64,000 bases of DNA from Zygaena filipendulae (Eukaryota; Arthropoda; Insecta; Lepidoptera; Zygaenidae): positions 434,001-498,000 of the forward strand of contig CAJRBF020000005.1 in NCBI GenBank assembly GCA_907165275.2. The letters are read 5' to 3'. The notes beneath the pieces were generated by a model. The model saw only the letters and a list, made by a program, of their open reading frames with translations. It did not search any database and was not told where the DNA came from. Position 1 is the first letter of the stretch. Each line of letters starts with the position of its first letter. Made by a program: the position numbers and the translations under genes. Positions 43,335 through 56,400 of this stretch are shown piece after piece.

Positions 43335-44060
43335 CGAAGCTGAAATACATCAAAAGCAATTTTAAATTCACAGAGGAATTAAGGAAACACTGGTGCATCT
43401 TAGGCGAATTTCCAGTTTAATTAATGCATGCGATATCTGTGAAAAATTTAAGTACATCTACGATCGTAAACCATTTAAACTAGTTATCTCAAACTCAAAC
43501 TAATCTGTTCCAGGAATTATTCATACATACTTTTTCTATAGAAGGAAGAAATTATTTAACGATAATATAATCGATGCTTTAAAGAACTTTTTTTTAATCA
43601 TTAAAAACAATGTAGTTCACTTACGATGAGTTTAAGGTGTATTTGAATACCTATTTCCATAAGTTCCAGCTAATCAAAACATTTAAATTATCTTATCGCT
43701 AATATACATTTTAAGTTTGTTTTTTTAATATATTTAAAGAGTTGCATTCTCTTAATTCAGTTGTTAGGCCTTTATATAACCGTGCTCCTTCAGACATAAT
43801 ATTTTTCTGTCCATATCCAGTTCTATGTTTAAAAAGTTTTAGCTTATTCTTGTCTCTTAAGTAAATCGACTCCAGAAGCAGTTAGAGCACTTATCAAATA
43901 TTTTTCAATATACGGTATCCCTAGCAGAATTAGCTCAGACCCCGGTACTGAATTTAATTACACATTAATCAAAGAAATATTATTTTATAAAATTGATTTT
44001 TCACATTGGTACTTCGCAAAATCCTAACTCTATGGGTATTGTAGATACCACTCTACTATT
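43335..44060 (+). pseudogene. Integrase remnant
   Basis: Around 43370 the plus strand reads 'HRGIKETLVHLRRISSL' followed by 'ACDICEKFKYIYDRKP', the zinc-binding HHCC region. Around 43924 it reads 'SRISSDPGTEF', the second catalytic Asp block. Stops and frame changes separate these parts; the first Asp and the last Glu blocks are not recognisable. Remnant only. Confidence 0.65.
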
Positions 44061-44429
44061 ATAGAATTTATCGTATAGCAAAATACCAACTAAAAATTAC
44101 TGATACTGCATCTGTTATGTCTTATACAATCCTCTTGTATAATCATTCTATATATTCAACTACGGTTCAAGCCATTATCAGCCAGGATAAATGTATTGTC
44201 ATCAAAATTGTTTGGGTCAGTGAATTTAATAAATTATAATACTGGCTTCAATTAAACTTGGTCTTATTATATTATGTTTTACATTAGGTACTTTTATATT
44301 AATACGTATCATGGAGTTGGCCGTGTACTAGACGCCATCTCTATATAGCATATACTAGTGATGTCCTATCATAATAGTGACGCACTCATAACAAAAATCT
44401 TAGATCTTAATTAGTTAGTTTATGATCAG

Positions 44430-45879
44430 TTAGAATTAAATATTAATAGTCTTCTTACTCTTAAACAACAATTTGGTAGCTGTTATCAAATGAAAGTATT
44501 CCTTACGATTTTATAGAAGTCGAAACACAAATAGAACATATTACGAGTAATATTAACGAAAAGTATAAACAATTGGTTCTCTCATTAAGAAAGACCTAAA
44601 CGCGGTTTCTCTTATACCTCTTGGTTCATTAATAAAATAATTTACTGGTAATTTGGATAATGATGACGCAATAATGTACGAAAGAAACTAAACAAGTCCG
44701 AACCGATAAGAAAATGAGAATTATCGCTGAAATGGTGGGTACCTACTATTATTACAATAGCCGACTCTACATTGAACAATTTCATTCAGTTGGAGGAAAG
44801 CTTACAAGATATTAACCGTTTATAACCGAATCAAAGTTGCTTCAAACAGGCAATAAAATAATTCACATATTTGATAATATTATTACAAATAATTTTCAAA
44901 CGCTCTACATCCGGCTGAACGAAATTGAAACAGCTGTTGCTTTTGCTAAAATTATGTTATTTCATCAATCAATTGTAGATACCGTTGAATTATTATTACT
45001 GTTAAAATAAATTTAAAAAACTGAAAAAATAGTTTTTCCAGCAATCATTGAAAATGTTTTTAAAATAGAGCAATTAATAGAGATTAAGGCATACGTGAAA
45101 CAAAATCAGATAAAGTTTATTATGCACATTCCATTAATTAGATATGAAGTTTTTAATTATTTTAAATTGATTCCTTTACCTGTGCATAATATCAGCAGTT
45201 GCATTACAACCCTTATCCTTCCTAAATACCCCTACCTTCTTGTGAAAGGGTTGAACACTAAGCCGCTCTCCCAGTCATGCAGTGAGATCGACGAAGCCCG
45301 TTTCCTGTGTTTTGAAAATAATGTCTCGCCGCTGATTGAAGATAATTGTGTTTCACACATTTGAGGTTTTCCACTAACATTTCAAGTTGTCACCCTGTTC
45401 CGGTGACTATTGATGACGTAAGAACTGCTCTTATTCAGCCCAATCGCTGGATAATTTACGCAAAAACCGAAATCCTACTCACAAAATACTGTGAAAACGA
45501 AATAACTCAAGAAAGCATCTGTGGAACCTATCTTTTATCCATGGATGACGATTTCCAAATTAAAATAAAAGAACTTAAGATAGAAAGACTCCAGCATCAG
45601 GGGAGAGACATAATTTACCCAGACTTCCCCTTATTTAATCTAACTAAGATAATAACCGAACCATCAGATGTCCAGAGAAAACCCTTCAACATAAACGGAA
45701 TAGATCTCATGAACATCCAGTTCCTGAATTATCTGCAGAAAAGTGAAAGTGAAATAATCAATAGTGAAAAAAGTGAAAGTGTCTTAGATCATAAGTACCT
45801 TAGCGTAGGCAATTTTGTGTTTTGCGTAATTATTATAATTATTTTATTACTTTTGCTACTTTTTGCCTATAAACATTAA
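44430..45879 (+). pseudogene. env remnant with intact membrane-proximal end
   Basis: 44440-44720 holds scattered env-like pieces, including a decayed cleavage-site region near 44600, with stops. 45095-45364 and 45346-45879 are two overlapping frames of the Cys-containing ectodomain end. The second ends with a membrane span (residues ~153-174, 'FVFCVIIIIILLLLLL') and a very short tail. The layout parallels env of the element at 21403-28944. No complete envelope protein can be made from this copy. Confidence 0.7.
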
Positions 45880-45936
45880 GAAATTTTGTGAAAAACCTCG
45901 AGATAATCCTCCTCTGTTGGATAATCTCGAACTTAC

Positions 45937-45945
45937 GGAGGGAGG
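45937..45945 (+). promoter_or_regulatory. Polypurine tract
   Basis: GGAGGGAGG directly precedes the 3' LTR, the plus-strand priming site. Confidence 0.8.
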
Positions 45946-46233
45946 AGTTATGTCGCCAGCACCATCTAGTCGTCATGCGTTTCTTGCAGCCTAAGCTTTA
46001 TATGATAAACACTCGCTGGACGCTAGTCCCGCGCCCACGCTTTGCGCACCTGACGATTTGATGATGAAGCATTGTCGGCCAGACGGCCACCCAGTAGTTT
46101 GTAAGCATTAGAATTAAGAAACTCCTTTTTGTATTCAGTCTGTACTAAAACACCTAAGGGCTAACACATTAAAGCTTTTTAATAATTAAATTGTCTTTTT
46201 AAAAAGCCCTCTCGAGCGCCCAAAAACTTGACT
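45946..46233 (+). repeat. 3' LTR
   Basis: 288 bp, reads as identical to 39669-39956. The target duplication ACCT follows at 46234-46237. Confidence 0.93.
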
Positions 46234-46286
46234 ACCTAGCCCGGAAGATTGCTTTTAAACAATAAGGTAACCAGTTGTTCTTTATT

Positions 46287-46760
46287 TAACCGACTTCAAA
46301 AAAGGAGGTTCTCTGTTTGACTTGTATGACTGTATTTATGTTTTTCCATGATAATCTTGCTTTTGACTGAACCGATTTTGATGCGGTTTTCGGAAAAGTA
46401 TTTATTACACTTAAGAGCAGGTTTTGTAAAAGGTTATGAGTTTGAACCGTATGTATGTATGTTTGTCCGCGATTATCATGCATCTACCTGAACTGATTTT
46501 GATGCAGTTTTCAGAAAAGTACAGTTTTTACATTAGGAGCAAGTTTTATTATTAACCGACTTCAAAAAAGGAGGAGGTTCACAATTTTTATGTTTGTATA
46601 TTCATTTATTTATTTTATAAGTGTATGTACATGTAAAATCGATTGATAAACTACACCGATTTTGATGATTCTTTTTTTATTTGAAAGCTTATAGTTTCCC
46701 ATTGGTCCCATATCAAGATCATCAGGATCTGAGTTCCACATCAGGGAGAAACCCTACTGC
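46287..46760 (+). repeat. 'accgacttcaaaaaaggagg' dispersed repeat, two copies in tandem
   Basis: Copies start at ~46288 and ~46554 with 'accgacttcaaaaaaggagg'. Both continue with a region containing 'ccgattttgatg'. It is a repeat family frequent in moths and butterflies. Confidence 0.75.
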
Positions 46761-48823
46761 TCGGCATAAGTAGAACGCTTAGATTAATACTGTTTCCATA
46801 TTATGTATCTATACCTTGATCAAATTCGATTACCGGTAACAAAGTGACAAAATGGAGAAAACAAGAAACAGATGAAAACAAGGAAACAGGTTAGCTAACT
46901 AGGTTACAGTTAGGTTAACTAAATAAGTTTAGTTAGTTTATCTACTGCACCCATACTGCACCACAAGCTCCTTGACTATATTTTTTTCGCATGGTGCTGT
47001 GGTGCAATGCAATGTGCAAAGTGTAAATACACGATCACACAACCGGCCGGCCGGCGCGCACGGCGATCTGAATGAAGCCATCATAATATGTAGTGTAATG
47101 TACTCCCTGTACATAGGTACCTAGGTGAAACTCACTTTGAACTTGTTGAAGGATCGAATTTTTTATTTTTTCCTAGATTTGGGACGTTCTCATCTTGTTC
47201 TTCTGCAGCGAGTTTCCTTTTTTTCCTAAAAAGATAAAAAGGTTTATATTTAGGTATACCTACAAATAACAATAAAGTAATAATAAAATAACTTTAAAAA
47301 AATAAAAGAAAAAAATAGTAACTAAACAAATTATACTAAAATAAAAAAAAAGCAAAAAACTCGCGACCAGGCAGAGATTCGAACCCGCAACTTTTTGGAT
47401 TGTGAAAATCAGTCATGGACATGGAAGTGAACTAGGTAAGTACCTAAGAACCTGTGGTTACTCTATTTCTGAAAACATTTGTGTATTTATTTACTTAGCT
47501 AGATGATACTCACGGGCACAGGTCCACTTCAGGTACATTTTCTTTATTACAGTCAGTTTCGAGCAATATTTGTCTATTTCTGAAAATGAACAATGTATTG
47601 TAGTTAGGTGGGAACAATACGATTACGTAACAGTTCTACCTACTTTACTTATTTGCTCATCACACTACTATAAATAGGTACATTACCTATTTCATTTTTT
47701 TAATCATGTTTCATGTCAACAAACCATAATCAGACACAAAGTAGGTAGGTGCAAACAAACATTTTATAACTTATATTATATATATACGTAGATAGGTACT
47801 TACTTTAATATTTTATTCATGTTTTTTGCGGTTTCTATTCTCCAATTCCGTCTTTTTTTTTCTTGTTCCGATTATTTCCCATTTCACTGCACTTTTAATT
47901 TCTTAGGTGATAAGTCGGTGTAAGAGACGACAAGCGACGCAGGTTCCCCTTTCGAATGCCGGAGCGCGACTGAACAGCGACTGAATTCAAGCGGTGAACG
48001 CGGTGAACTCGCAATATATCAGAATTTAATTTCTAACAAAAAACAAAAAAACATAATTTTCAATTGAGATCACATAGTACACGTATTGTATTATGTTGAG
48101 TTTCTATACAAAGTTTAATTAGTATGGATAAATGATTCATTGACTTCTGCGGTTTATTTGTATAAATCAGAGGGAAGTTTGTGATTTTTTTCTATCGAGA
48201 AAATTTTTAGTAATCGTGTTTTAACATCACACAGGACTTAGTGTATATCCTTAACTTTACTATATATTTTTTTCAATATTATTGATTGAATACTTTTATT
48301 GATATACAGGTTCAAAAGTGAGAGGTGGGGCAGTTCTAGCCTCCTATAGGCCCTTAATGGGGCCCCTTTACAATGCATGAACGCTCACCTCCACTGCCCG
48401 TGCTCCCGACTTAAGCAAACCTCTGGAAAGTATTAGATCACACAGCACAGCACACGTAATCACTATAGCCACTTTAGATTGATACGACACTGATACGACA
48501 CCATAACTGCACTGAACCGAACACAAAGTAACAATGACATGTGGCTAACGCATACCCGCGTTTTATATCAAGTTCTAACAAAGACGAGTCGGGCAATGGA
48601 GTGGAGCGGGGGAACGAACGAGTTACGACAACTATACGTCGGCGGGAAACGATATTGATAACGAAACTACCCTCACGCCGACACGGCCATACTGACATGC
48701 GCACGTCCTCGTGCGCTCTACGAACAGGAAGACATCTGAGAAAACTACTAATGTTAACGCTCGTTCATCCTGACATAGAATTCCTTAACGTCAATCTTAA
48801 TTGCAATCGTACAATTCAGTCAT
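46761..48823. other. Stretch without a gene
   Basis: AT-rich with a short inverted repeat (46957-47006), a tRNA-B-box-like match on the minus strand (47373-47385) and a more GC-rich part (48320-48780) of unknown origin. No ORF here has a recognisable family pattern. Confidence 0.5.
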
Positions 48824-49860
48824 TCAAAAAAGGGTTCGGCCTTCTCCCAGTAAATTCTTTGTCAAATTCAATACCACATGAAACCCATGTCCAGCTCCTG
48901 ACTTTTCTTCATCTTTTCGCGTATAAATTACTGAATAAGTATAACCCTCAGGTGTATATAATTTATATAACTTGATGCCATATTTGTGAGCTTTGTTTTT
49001 AATATATTGACGAAATTTGAGACGTCCTTTCCAAGGTACCATCGTTTCGTCGATAATCATAAATCTTCCAGGCTTCAAAGTTTCAGTAAATGATTTTAAA
49101 AGAAGATTAAGTACATTTCGTATCTTGTATAATTTATCTCCATTATCAATATTATCACTGAAATGCCAGAATTTTAATAAAAGCATTAAACGATCTCTAG
49201 GCATCAGGTTTGCTATATATTCATTTCGATAGCATTTCTTCTTGGACCAGTAAGAATTCACTGAAGGTAATTTATTGAAACCCATTACCATTAACATCCC
49301 CATAAACTTCTCCATCTCTGGAAATGTAGTTGGCTCCCAGGATTTCAAACGAGATTTTGGCTTTATAACGTGTGAGCTTAGATATTCAGCAGCATGCTTA
49401 TTAGTTTCCGCAACCATTTTTTCAATAATATCATTGGTAACAAATAACTTGTAGTAGTCAATGGGTTCATTTAGTTGTATATTTGGTGGAACATTTATCT
49501 GGCTTTTTTTGGTATATTGTGCAAAATCTGTTTGATTTAAATTTGAAATTTCAGTCCATTCTTCAGAATTCGTTATATAGGTATCTTCAATCGAAGAGCT
49601 TGCTTCAGAATCACTATCATATATTTCATCAAAATTTTGTTTTTTATAAGTTTCTATGACATCAGAAGTCGGGCTCTTTCTGGGTGGATCTAACTGCCTT
49701 TTTTCTTCATCAGATTTTGTTGCAGCAGTGATTGAGTTCCTTCTTTTTTAAGATATTTGTTGAGTATTAATTGAATCTTTCCTTCTTTTAGGTATTTGAT
49801 CGAAAATTTCTTCATCTTCGGATTCTGTGTCGGCTATAGTTGAAATTTTGTTACGTATCA
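48824..49860 (-). pseudogene. piggyBac-type transposase, truncated
   Basis: The frame is open on the minus strand well upstream of the ATG at 49417: 'SDSEASSSIEDTYI', 'PNIQLNEPIDYYKLFVTNDI'. An in-frame stop near 49748 precedes a further acidic block ('TESEDEEIFDQIPKRRK'). The body has 'KFMGMLMVMGFNKLPSVNSY', 'LMPRDRLMLLLKFWHFSD' and the first catalytic Asp block 'MIIDETMVPWKGRLKFRQYI'. Homology stops at 'LLGEGRTL', just before the second catalytic Asp block, so the catalytic domain is incomplete and inactive. I found no TTAA-flanked ends. It could be a relative of whatever mobilised 31199-32211 (speculative). Confidence 0.75.
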
Positions 49861-50027
49861 ATAAACTTTTAAAATCGTAATTATTAGTTCTGTGTGATCC
49901 TTTATTATCTGTATTCGTGTTCGTATTGAGCTCTCTACAGTTTTATTATAAGTATAGATATAGATACATTAATTATTATCTTTATATTGGCATAACTTTT
50001 TTATTTATGACCAGATTGACGTACAAT

Positions 50028-50262
50028 CCGTCAATATTATAAATGCAAAAGTAACTATGTATGTCTGTCTGTCTGTCGGTCTGTCTGTCTGTCTGTCTGT
50101 TACGCTTTCACAGCTTAACGGTTTAACCGATCATCACGAAATTTTGCATACACGTTGTCAGGGATACAGAGAAGGATATAAGGTAATTTTTATCCCGAGA
50201 TTCCTGCGGGATCTCCGAAATTAATACGGGTGAAACTACGGGTGACAGCTAGTTTCATGATG
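50028..50262 (+). repeat. Short dispersed element with (GTCT)n
   Basis: 'aatattataaatgcaaaagt' is followed by a GTCT microsatellite (50064-50100), then 'accgatcatcacgaaatttt', 'tttatcccgagattcctgcg' and the end 'gggtgacagctagttt'. Same family as 38008-38228 and 30705-30885. Confidence 0.75.
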
Positions 50263-50389
50263 AAAATTTCATCTAAATCGGATAATATAATATATAATCG
50301 GCATAGTGGTCAAGGGTGCACAGAGGCAGTAAGAACGGCAAAACTAAAAAAAATAAAAACTACAAAACCAGACGTCGATAACAGTAATT

Positions 50390-50412
50390 TAGTAGTAGTA
50401 GTAGTAGTAGTA
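50390..50412 (+). repeat. (TAG)n microsatellite at the satellite border
   Basis: About seven TAG units immediately precede the first satellite monomer. Confidence 0.9.
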
Positions 50413-53400
50413 CATGAAAATTGGCAAGTTGGTCCCCCATTATTTCAAAACCATTTTTGGTCCATGTAAACAACAGAACTATTTCTAAAATGTATATAGA
50501 TGTTCAGAACTATATGGGGGGCAACTAGAACTCATGCCATTTTTTAAATGTGTATAAAAAAAAGTTTTTCTCAATTTTCATCGAGTTTCCGAAAAATGTG
50601 ATTTTTTCTTAAATTTTTAGGTGCCCCTTAAAGAGTTCTACAAGTTTTTCCTATAACTTATTTCGATATAACCGATAAGAAAGACGCTAGGTTCAGATGA
50701 AAATAATTAGTTATTTTGGAAAAAAATAAAATATTCAAAAATTGATTTTTTTGTTAGAGTTCCGTTGGCCCCCCAAAGAGTTCTACACATTATCCCTATA
50801 ACATTTTTCGATTTGACTAATACTTTTCGCGGTACAAGGCCGTAAAAAAATTGGGAAATTATTTCAAAACCGTTTTTGGGATATGTAAACAACAGAACTA
50901 TTTCCAAAATATATATAGATGTTTAGAACTATGTGGGGGGCAACTAGAATTCATGCCATTTTTTTAAAAAGTTGTGTATAAAAAAAAGTTTTTCTCAATT
51001 TTCATCTAGTTTCCGGAAAATGAATTTTTTTCTTAAATTTATAAGTGCCCCTTAAAGAGTTCTACAAGTTTTTCCTATAACTTATTTCGATATAACCGAT
51101 AGGAAAGACGCTAGGTTCAGATGAAAATAATTAGTTATTTTGGAAAAAAATAAAATATTCAAAAATCGATTTTTTTGTTAGAGTTCCGTTGGCCCCCCAA
51201 AGAGTTCTACACATTATCCCTATAACATTTTTCGATTTGACTAATACTTTTCGCGGTATAAGGCCGTAAAAAAATTGGGAAATTATTTCAAAACCATTTA
51301 TGGGCTATGTAAACAACAGAACTATTTCCAAAATGTATATAGATGTTCAGAACTATGTAAGGGGCAACTAGAACTCATGCCATTTTTTAAAAAACTTGTG
51401 TATAAGAAAAAAGTTTTTCTCAATTTTCATCTAGTTTCCGGAAAATGAAATTTTTTCTTAAATTTCTAGGTGCCCCTTAAAGAGTCCTACAAGTTTTTCC
51501 TATAACTTATTTCGATATAACCGATAAGAAAGACGCTAGGTTCAGATGAAAATAATTAGTTATTTTGGAAAAAAATAAAATATTCAAAAATCGATTTTTT
51601 TGTTAGAGTTCCGTTGGCCCCCCAAAGAGTTCTACACATTCTCCCTATAACATTTTTCGATTTGACTAATACTTTTCACGGTACAAGGCCGTAAAAAAAT
51701 TGGGAAATTATTTCAAAACCATTTTTGGGATATGTAAACAACAGAACTATTTCCAAAATATATATAGATGTTTAGAACTATGTGGGGGGCAACTAGAATT
51801 CATGCTATTTTTTTAAAAACTTGTGTATAAAAAAAAGTTTTTCTCAATTTTCATCTAAATCTTCCGGAAAATGAAATTTTTTCTTAAATTTCTAAGTGCC
51901 CCTTAAAGAGTTCTACAAGTTTTTCCTATAACTTATTTCGATATAACCGATAGGAAAGACGCTAGGTTCAGATGAAAATAATTAGTTATTTTGGAAAAAA
52001 ATAAAATATTCAAAAATCGATTTTTTTGTTAGAGTTCCGTTGGCCCCCCAAAGAGTTCTACACATTATCCCTATAACATTTTTCGATTTGACTAATACTT
52101 TTCGCGGTATAAGGCCGTAAAATATGAAAATCGGGAAATAATTTCAAAACCATTTTTGTTGTATGTAAACAACAGAACTATTTCGAAAATGTATATAGAT
52201 GTTTAGAACTGTGTGGGGGGCAACTAGAACTCATGGCATTTTTTTAAAAACTTGTGTATAAAAAAAAAGTTTTTCTCAATTTTCATCTAGTTTCCGGAAA
52301 ATGAAATTTTTTCTTAAATTTCTAGGTGCCCCTTAAAGAGTCCTACAAGTTTTTCCTATAACTTATTTCGATATAACCGATAAGAAAGACGCTAGGTTCA
52401 GATGAAAATAATTATTTTGAAAAAAAAGAAAATATTCAAAAATCGATTTTTTTGTTAGAGTTCCGTTGGCCCCCTAAAGAGTTCTACACATTATCCCTAT
52501 AACATTTTTCGATTTGACTCATACTTTTCGCGGTACAAGGCCGTAAAAAAATTGGGAAATTATTTCAAAACCATTTTTGGGATATGTAAACAACAGAACT
52601 ATTTCCAAAATGTATATAGATGTTCAGAACTATGTGGGGGGCAACTAGAACTCATGCCATTTTTTTTAAAACTTGTGTATAAAAAAAAAGTTTTTCTCAA
52701 TTTTCATCTAGTTTCCGTAAAATGAAATTTTTTCTTAAATTTCTAGGTGCCCCTTAAAGAGTTCTACAAGTTTTTCCTATAACTTATTTCGATATAACCG
52801 ATAGGAAAGACGCTAGGTTCAGATGAAAATAATTATTTTGGAAAAAATAAAATATTCAAAAATCGATTTTTTTGTTAGAGTTCCGTTGGCCCCCCAAAGA
52901 GTTCTACACATTATCCCTATAACATTTTTCGATTTGTCTCATACTTTTCGCGGTATAAGGACGTAAAAAAATTGGGAAATTATTTCAAAACCATTTTTGG
53001 GATATGTAAACAACAGAACTATTTCCAAAATGTTTATAGATGTTCAGAACTATGTGAGGGGCAACTAGAACTCATGCCATTTTTTAAAAAACTTGTGTAT
53101 AAGAAAAAAGTTTTTCTCAATTTTCATCTAGTTTCCGGAAAATGAAATTTTTTCTTAAATTTCTAGGTGCCCCTTAAAGAGTCCTACAAGTTTTTCCTAT
53201 AACTTATTTCGATATAACCGATAAGAAAGACGCTAGGTTCAGATGAAAATAATTATTTTGGAAAAAATAAAATATTCAAAAATCGATTTTTTTGTTAGAG
53301 TTCCGTTGGCCCCCCAAAGAGTTCTACACATTATCCCAATAACATTTTTCGATTTGACTCATACTTTTCGCGGTACAAGGCCGTAAAAAAATTGGGAAAT

Positions 53401-56400
53401 TATTTCAAAACCGTTTATGGGCTATGTAAACAACAGAACTATTTCCAAAATGTATATAGATGTTCAGAACTATGTGAGGGGCAACTAGAACTCATGCCAT
53501 TTTTTAAAAAACTTGTGTATAAGAAAAAAGTTTTTCTCAATTTTCATCTAGTTTCCGGAAAATGAAATTTTTTCTTAAATTTCTAGGTGCCCCTTAAAGA
53601 GTCCTACAAGTTTTTCCTATAACTTATTTCGATATAACCGATAACAAAGACGCTAGGTTCAGATGAAAATAATTATTTTGGAAAAAATAAAATATTCAAA
53701 AATCGATTTTTTTGTTAGAGTTCCGTTGGCCCCCCAAAGAGTTCTACACATTATCCCAGTAACATTTTTCGATTTGACTCATACTTTTCGCGGTACAAGG
53801 CCGTAAAAAAATTGGGAAATTATTTCAAAACCGTTTATGGGCTATGTAAACAACAGAACTATTTCCAAAATGTATATAGATGTTCAGAACTATGTGAGGG
53901 GCAACTAGAACTCATGCCATTTTTTAAAAAACTTGTGTATAAGAAAAAAGTTTTTCTCAATTTTCATCTAGTTTCCGGAAAATGAAATTTTTTCTTAAAT
54001 TTCTAGGTGCCCCTTAAAGAGTCCTACAAGTTTTTCCTATAACTTATTTCGATATAACCGATAAGAAAGACGCTAGGTTCAGATGAAAATAATTATTTTG
54101 GAAAAAATAAAATATTCAAAAATCGATTTTTTTGTTAGAGTTCCGTTGGCCCCCCAAAGAGTTCTACACATTATCCCAATAACATTTTTCGATTTGACTC
54201 ATACTTTTCGCGGTACAAGGCCGTAAAAAAATTGGGAAATTATTTCAAAACCGTTTATGGGCTATGTAAACAACAGAACTATTTCCAAAATGTATATAGA
54301 TGTTCAGAACTATGTGAGGGGCAACTAGAACTCATGCCATTTTTTAAAAAACTTGTGTATAAGAAAAAAGTTTTTCTCAATTTTCATCTAGTTTCCGGAA
54401 AATGAAATTTTTTCTTAAATTTCTAGGTGCCCCTTAAAGAGTCCTACAAGTTTTTCCTATAACTTATTTCGATATAACCGATAAGAAAGACGCTAGGTTC
54501 AGATGAAAATAATTAGTTATTTTGGAAAAAAATAAAATATTCAAAAATCGATTTTTTTGTTAGAGTTCCGTTGGCCCCCCAAAGAGTTCTACACATTATC
54601 CCTATAACATTTTTCGATTTGACTCATACTTTTCGCGGTACAAGGTCGTAAAAAAATTGGGAAATTATTTCAAAACCATTTTTGGGATATGTAAACAACT
54701 GAACTATTTCCAAAATATATATAGATGTTTAGAACTATGTGGGGGGCAACTAGAACTCATGCCATTTTTTTAAAAACTTGTGTATAAAAAAAAAGTTTTT
54801 CTCAATTTTCATCTAGTTTCCGGAAAATGAAATTTTTTCTTAAATTTCTAGGTGCCCCTTAAAGAGTTCTACAAGTTTTTCCTATAATTTATTTCGATAT
54901 AACCGATAAGAAAGACGCTAGGTTCAGATGAAAATAATTAGTTATTTTGGTAAAAAATAAAATATTCAAAAATCGAGTTTTTTGGTTAGAGTTCCGTTGG
55001 CCCCCCAAAGAGTTCTACACATTATCCCTATAACATTTTTCGATTTGACTCATACTTTTCGCGGTACAAGGCCGTAAAAAAATTGGGAAATTATTTCAAA
55101 ACCATTTTTGGGATATGTAAACAACAGAACTATTTCCAAAATGTATATAGATGTTCAGAACTATGTGAGGGGCAACTAGAACTCATGCCATTTTTTAAAA
55201 AACTTGTGTATAAGAAAAAAGTTTTTCTCAATTTTCATCTAGTTTCCGGAAAATGAAATTTTTTCTTAAATTTTTAGGTGCCCCTTAAAGAGTCCTACAA
55301 GTTTTTCCTATAACTTATTTCGATATAACCGATAAGAAAGACGCTAGGTTCAGATGAAAATAATTAGTTATTTTGGAAAAAAATAAAATATTCAAAAATC
55401 GATTTTTTTGTTAGAGTTCCGTTGGCCCCCCAAAGAGTTCTACACATTATCCCAATAACATTTTTCGATTTGACTCATACTTTTCGCGGTACAAGGCCGT
55501 AAAAAAATTGGGAAATTATTTCAAAACCGTTTATGGGCTATGTAAACAACAGAACTATTTCCAAAATGTATATAGATGTTCAGAACTATGTGAGGGGCAA
55601 CTAGAACTCATGCCATTTTTTAAAAAACTTGTGTATAAGAAAAAAGTTTTTCTCAATTTTCATCTAGTTTCCGGAAAATGAAATTTTTTCTTAAATTTCT
55701 AGGTGCCCCTTAAAGAGTCCTACAAGTTTTTCCTATAACTTATTTCGATATAACCGATAAGAAAGACGCTAGGTTCAGATGAAAATAATTAGTTATTTTG
55801 GAAAAAAATAAAATATTCAAAAATCGATTTTTTTGTTAGAGTTCCGTTGGCCCCCCAAAGAGTTCTACACATTATCCCTATAACATTTTTCGATTTGACT
55901 CATACTTTTCGCGGTACAAGGCCGTAAAAAAATTGGGAAATTATTTCAAAACCGTTTATGGGCTATGTAAACAACAGAACTATTTCCAAAATGTATATAG
56001 ATGTTCAGAACTATGTGAGGGGCAACTAGAACTCATGCCATTTTTAAAAAAACTTGTGTATAAGAAAAAAGTTTTTCTCAATTTTCATCTAGTTTCCGGA
56101 AAATGAAATTTTTTCTTAAATTTCTAGGTCCTACAAGTTTTTCCTAAAGAGTCCTACAAGTTTTTCCTATAACTTATTTCGATATAACCGATAAGAAAGA
56201 CGCTAGGTTCAGATGAAAATAATTAGTTATTTTGGAAAAAAATAAAATATTCAAAAATAGATTTTTTTGTTAGAGTTCCGTTGGCCCCCCAAAGAGTTCT
56301 ACACATTATCCCTATAACATTTTTCGATTTGACTCATACTTTTCGCGGTACAAGGCCGTAAAAAAATTGGGAAATTATTTCAAAACCATTTTTGGGATAT

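Larger units (their letters stand above)
39669..46233 (+). mobile_element. Errantivirus-like element, recent but internally defective (6,565 bp)
   Basis: LTRs 39669-39956 and 45946-46233 (288 bp each, AGT..ACT ends) read as identical and are flanked by ACCT (39665-39668; 46234-46237). It has a tRNA-Ser-type primer-binding site, a leader with tandem repeats, an open gag-protease ORF and a polypurine tract. RT and most of RNase H are missing; integrase and env are frameshifted. Identical LTRs with a wrecked interior mean that a helper supplied the enzymes for the last insertion (inference), unless LTR gene conversion occurred. Confidence 0.88.

Noticed and set aside
46957..47006. Inverted repeat tgcaccaca / tgtggtgca as a transposon end
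   Set aside because: Only 9 bases with a 32-base loop and no target duplication; could be chance.
47373..47385. tRNA gene or tRNA-derived SINE on the minus strand
   Set aside because: A B-box-like 'ggttcgaatct' is present but no A box or cloverleaf can be found at the right distance.
48541..48975. 144-codon plus-strand ORF opposite the transposase
   Set aside because: Overlaps the piggyBac pseudogene on the other strand and shows no recognisable domain.
50707..50907. ORFs within the satellite
   Set aside because: They arise from the repeat sequence, are short and are not maintained between monomers.
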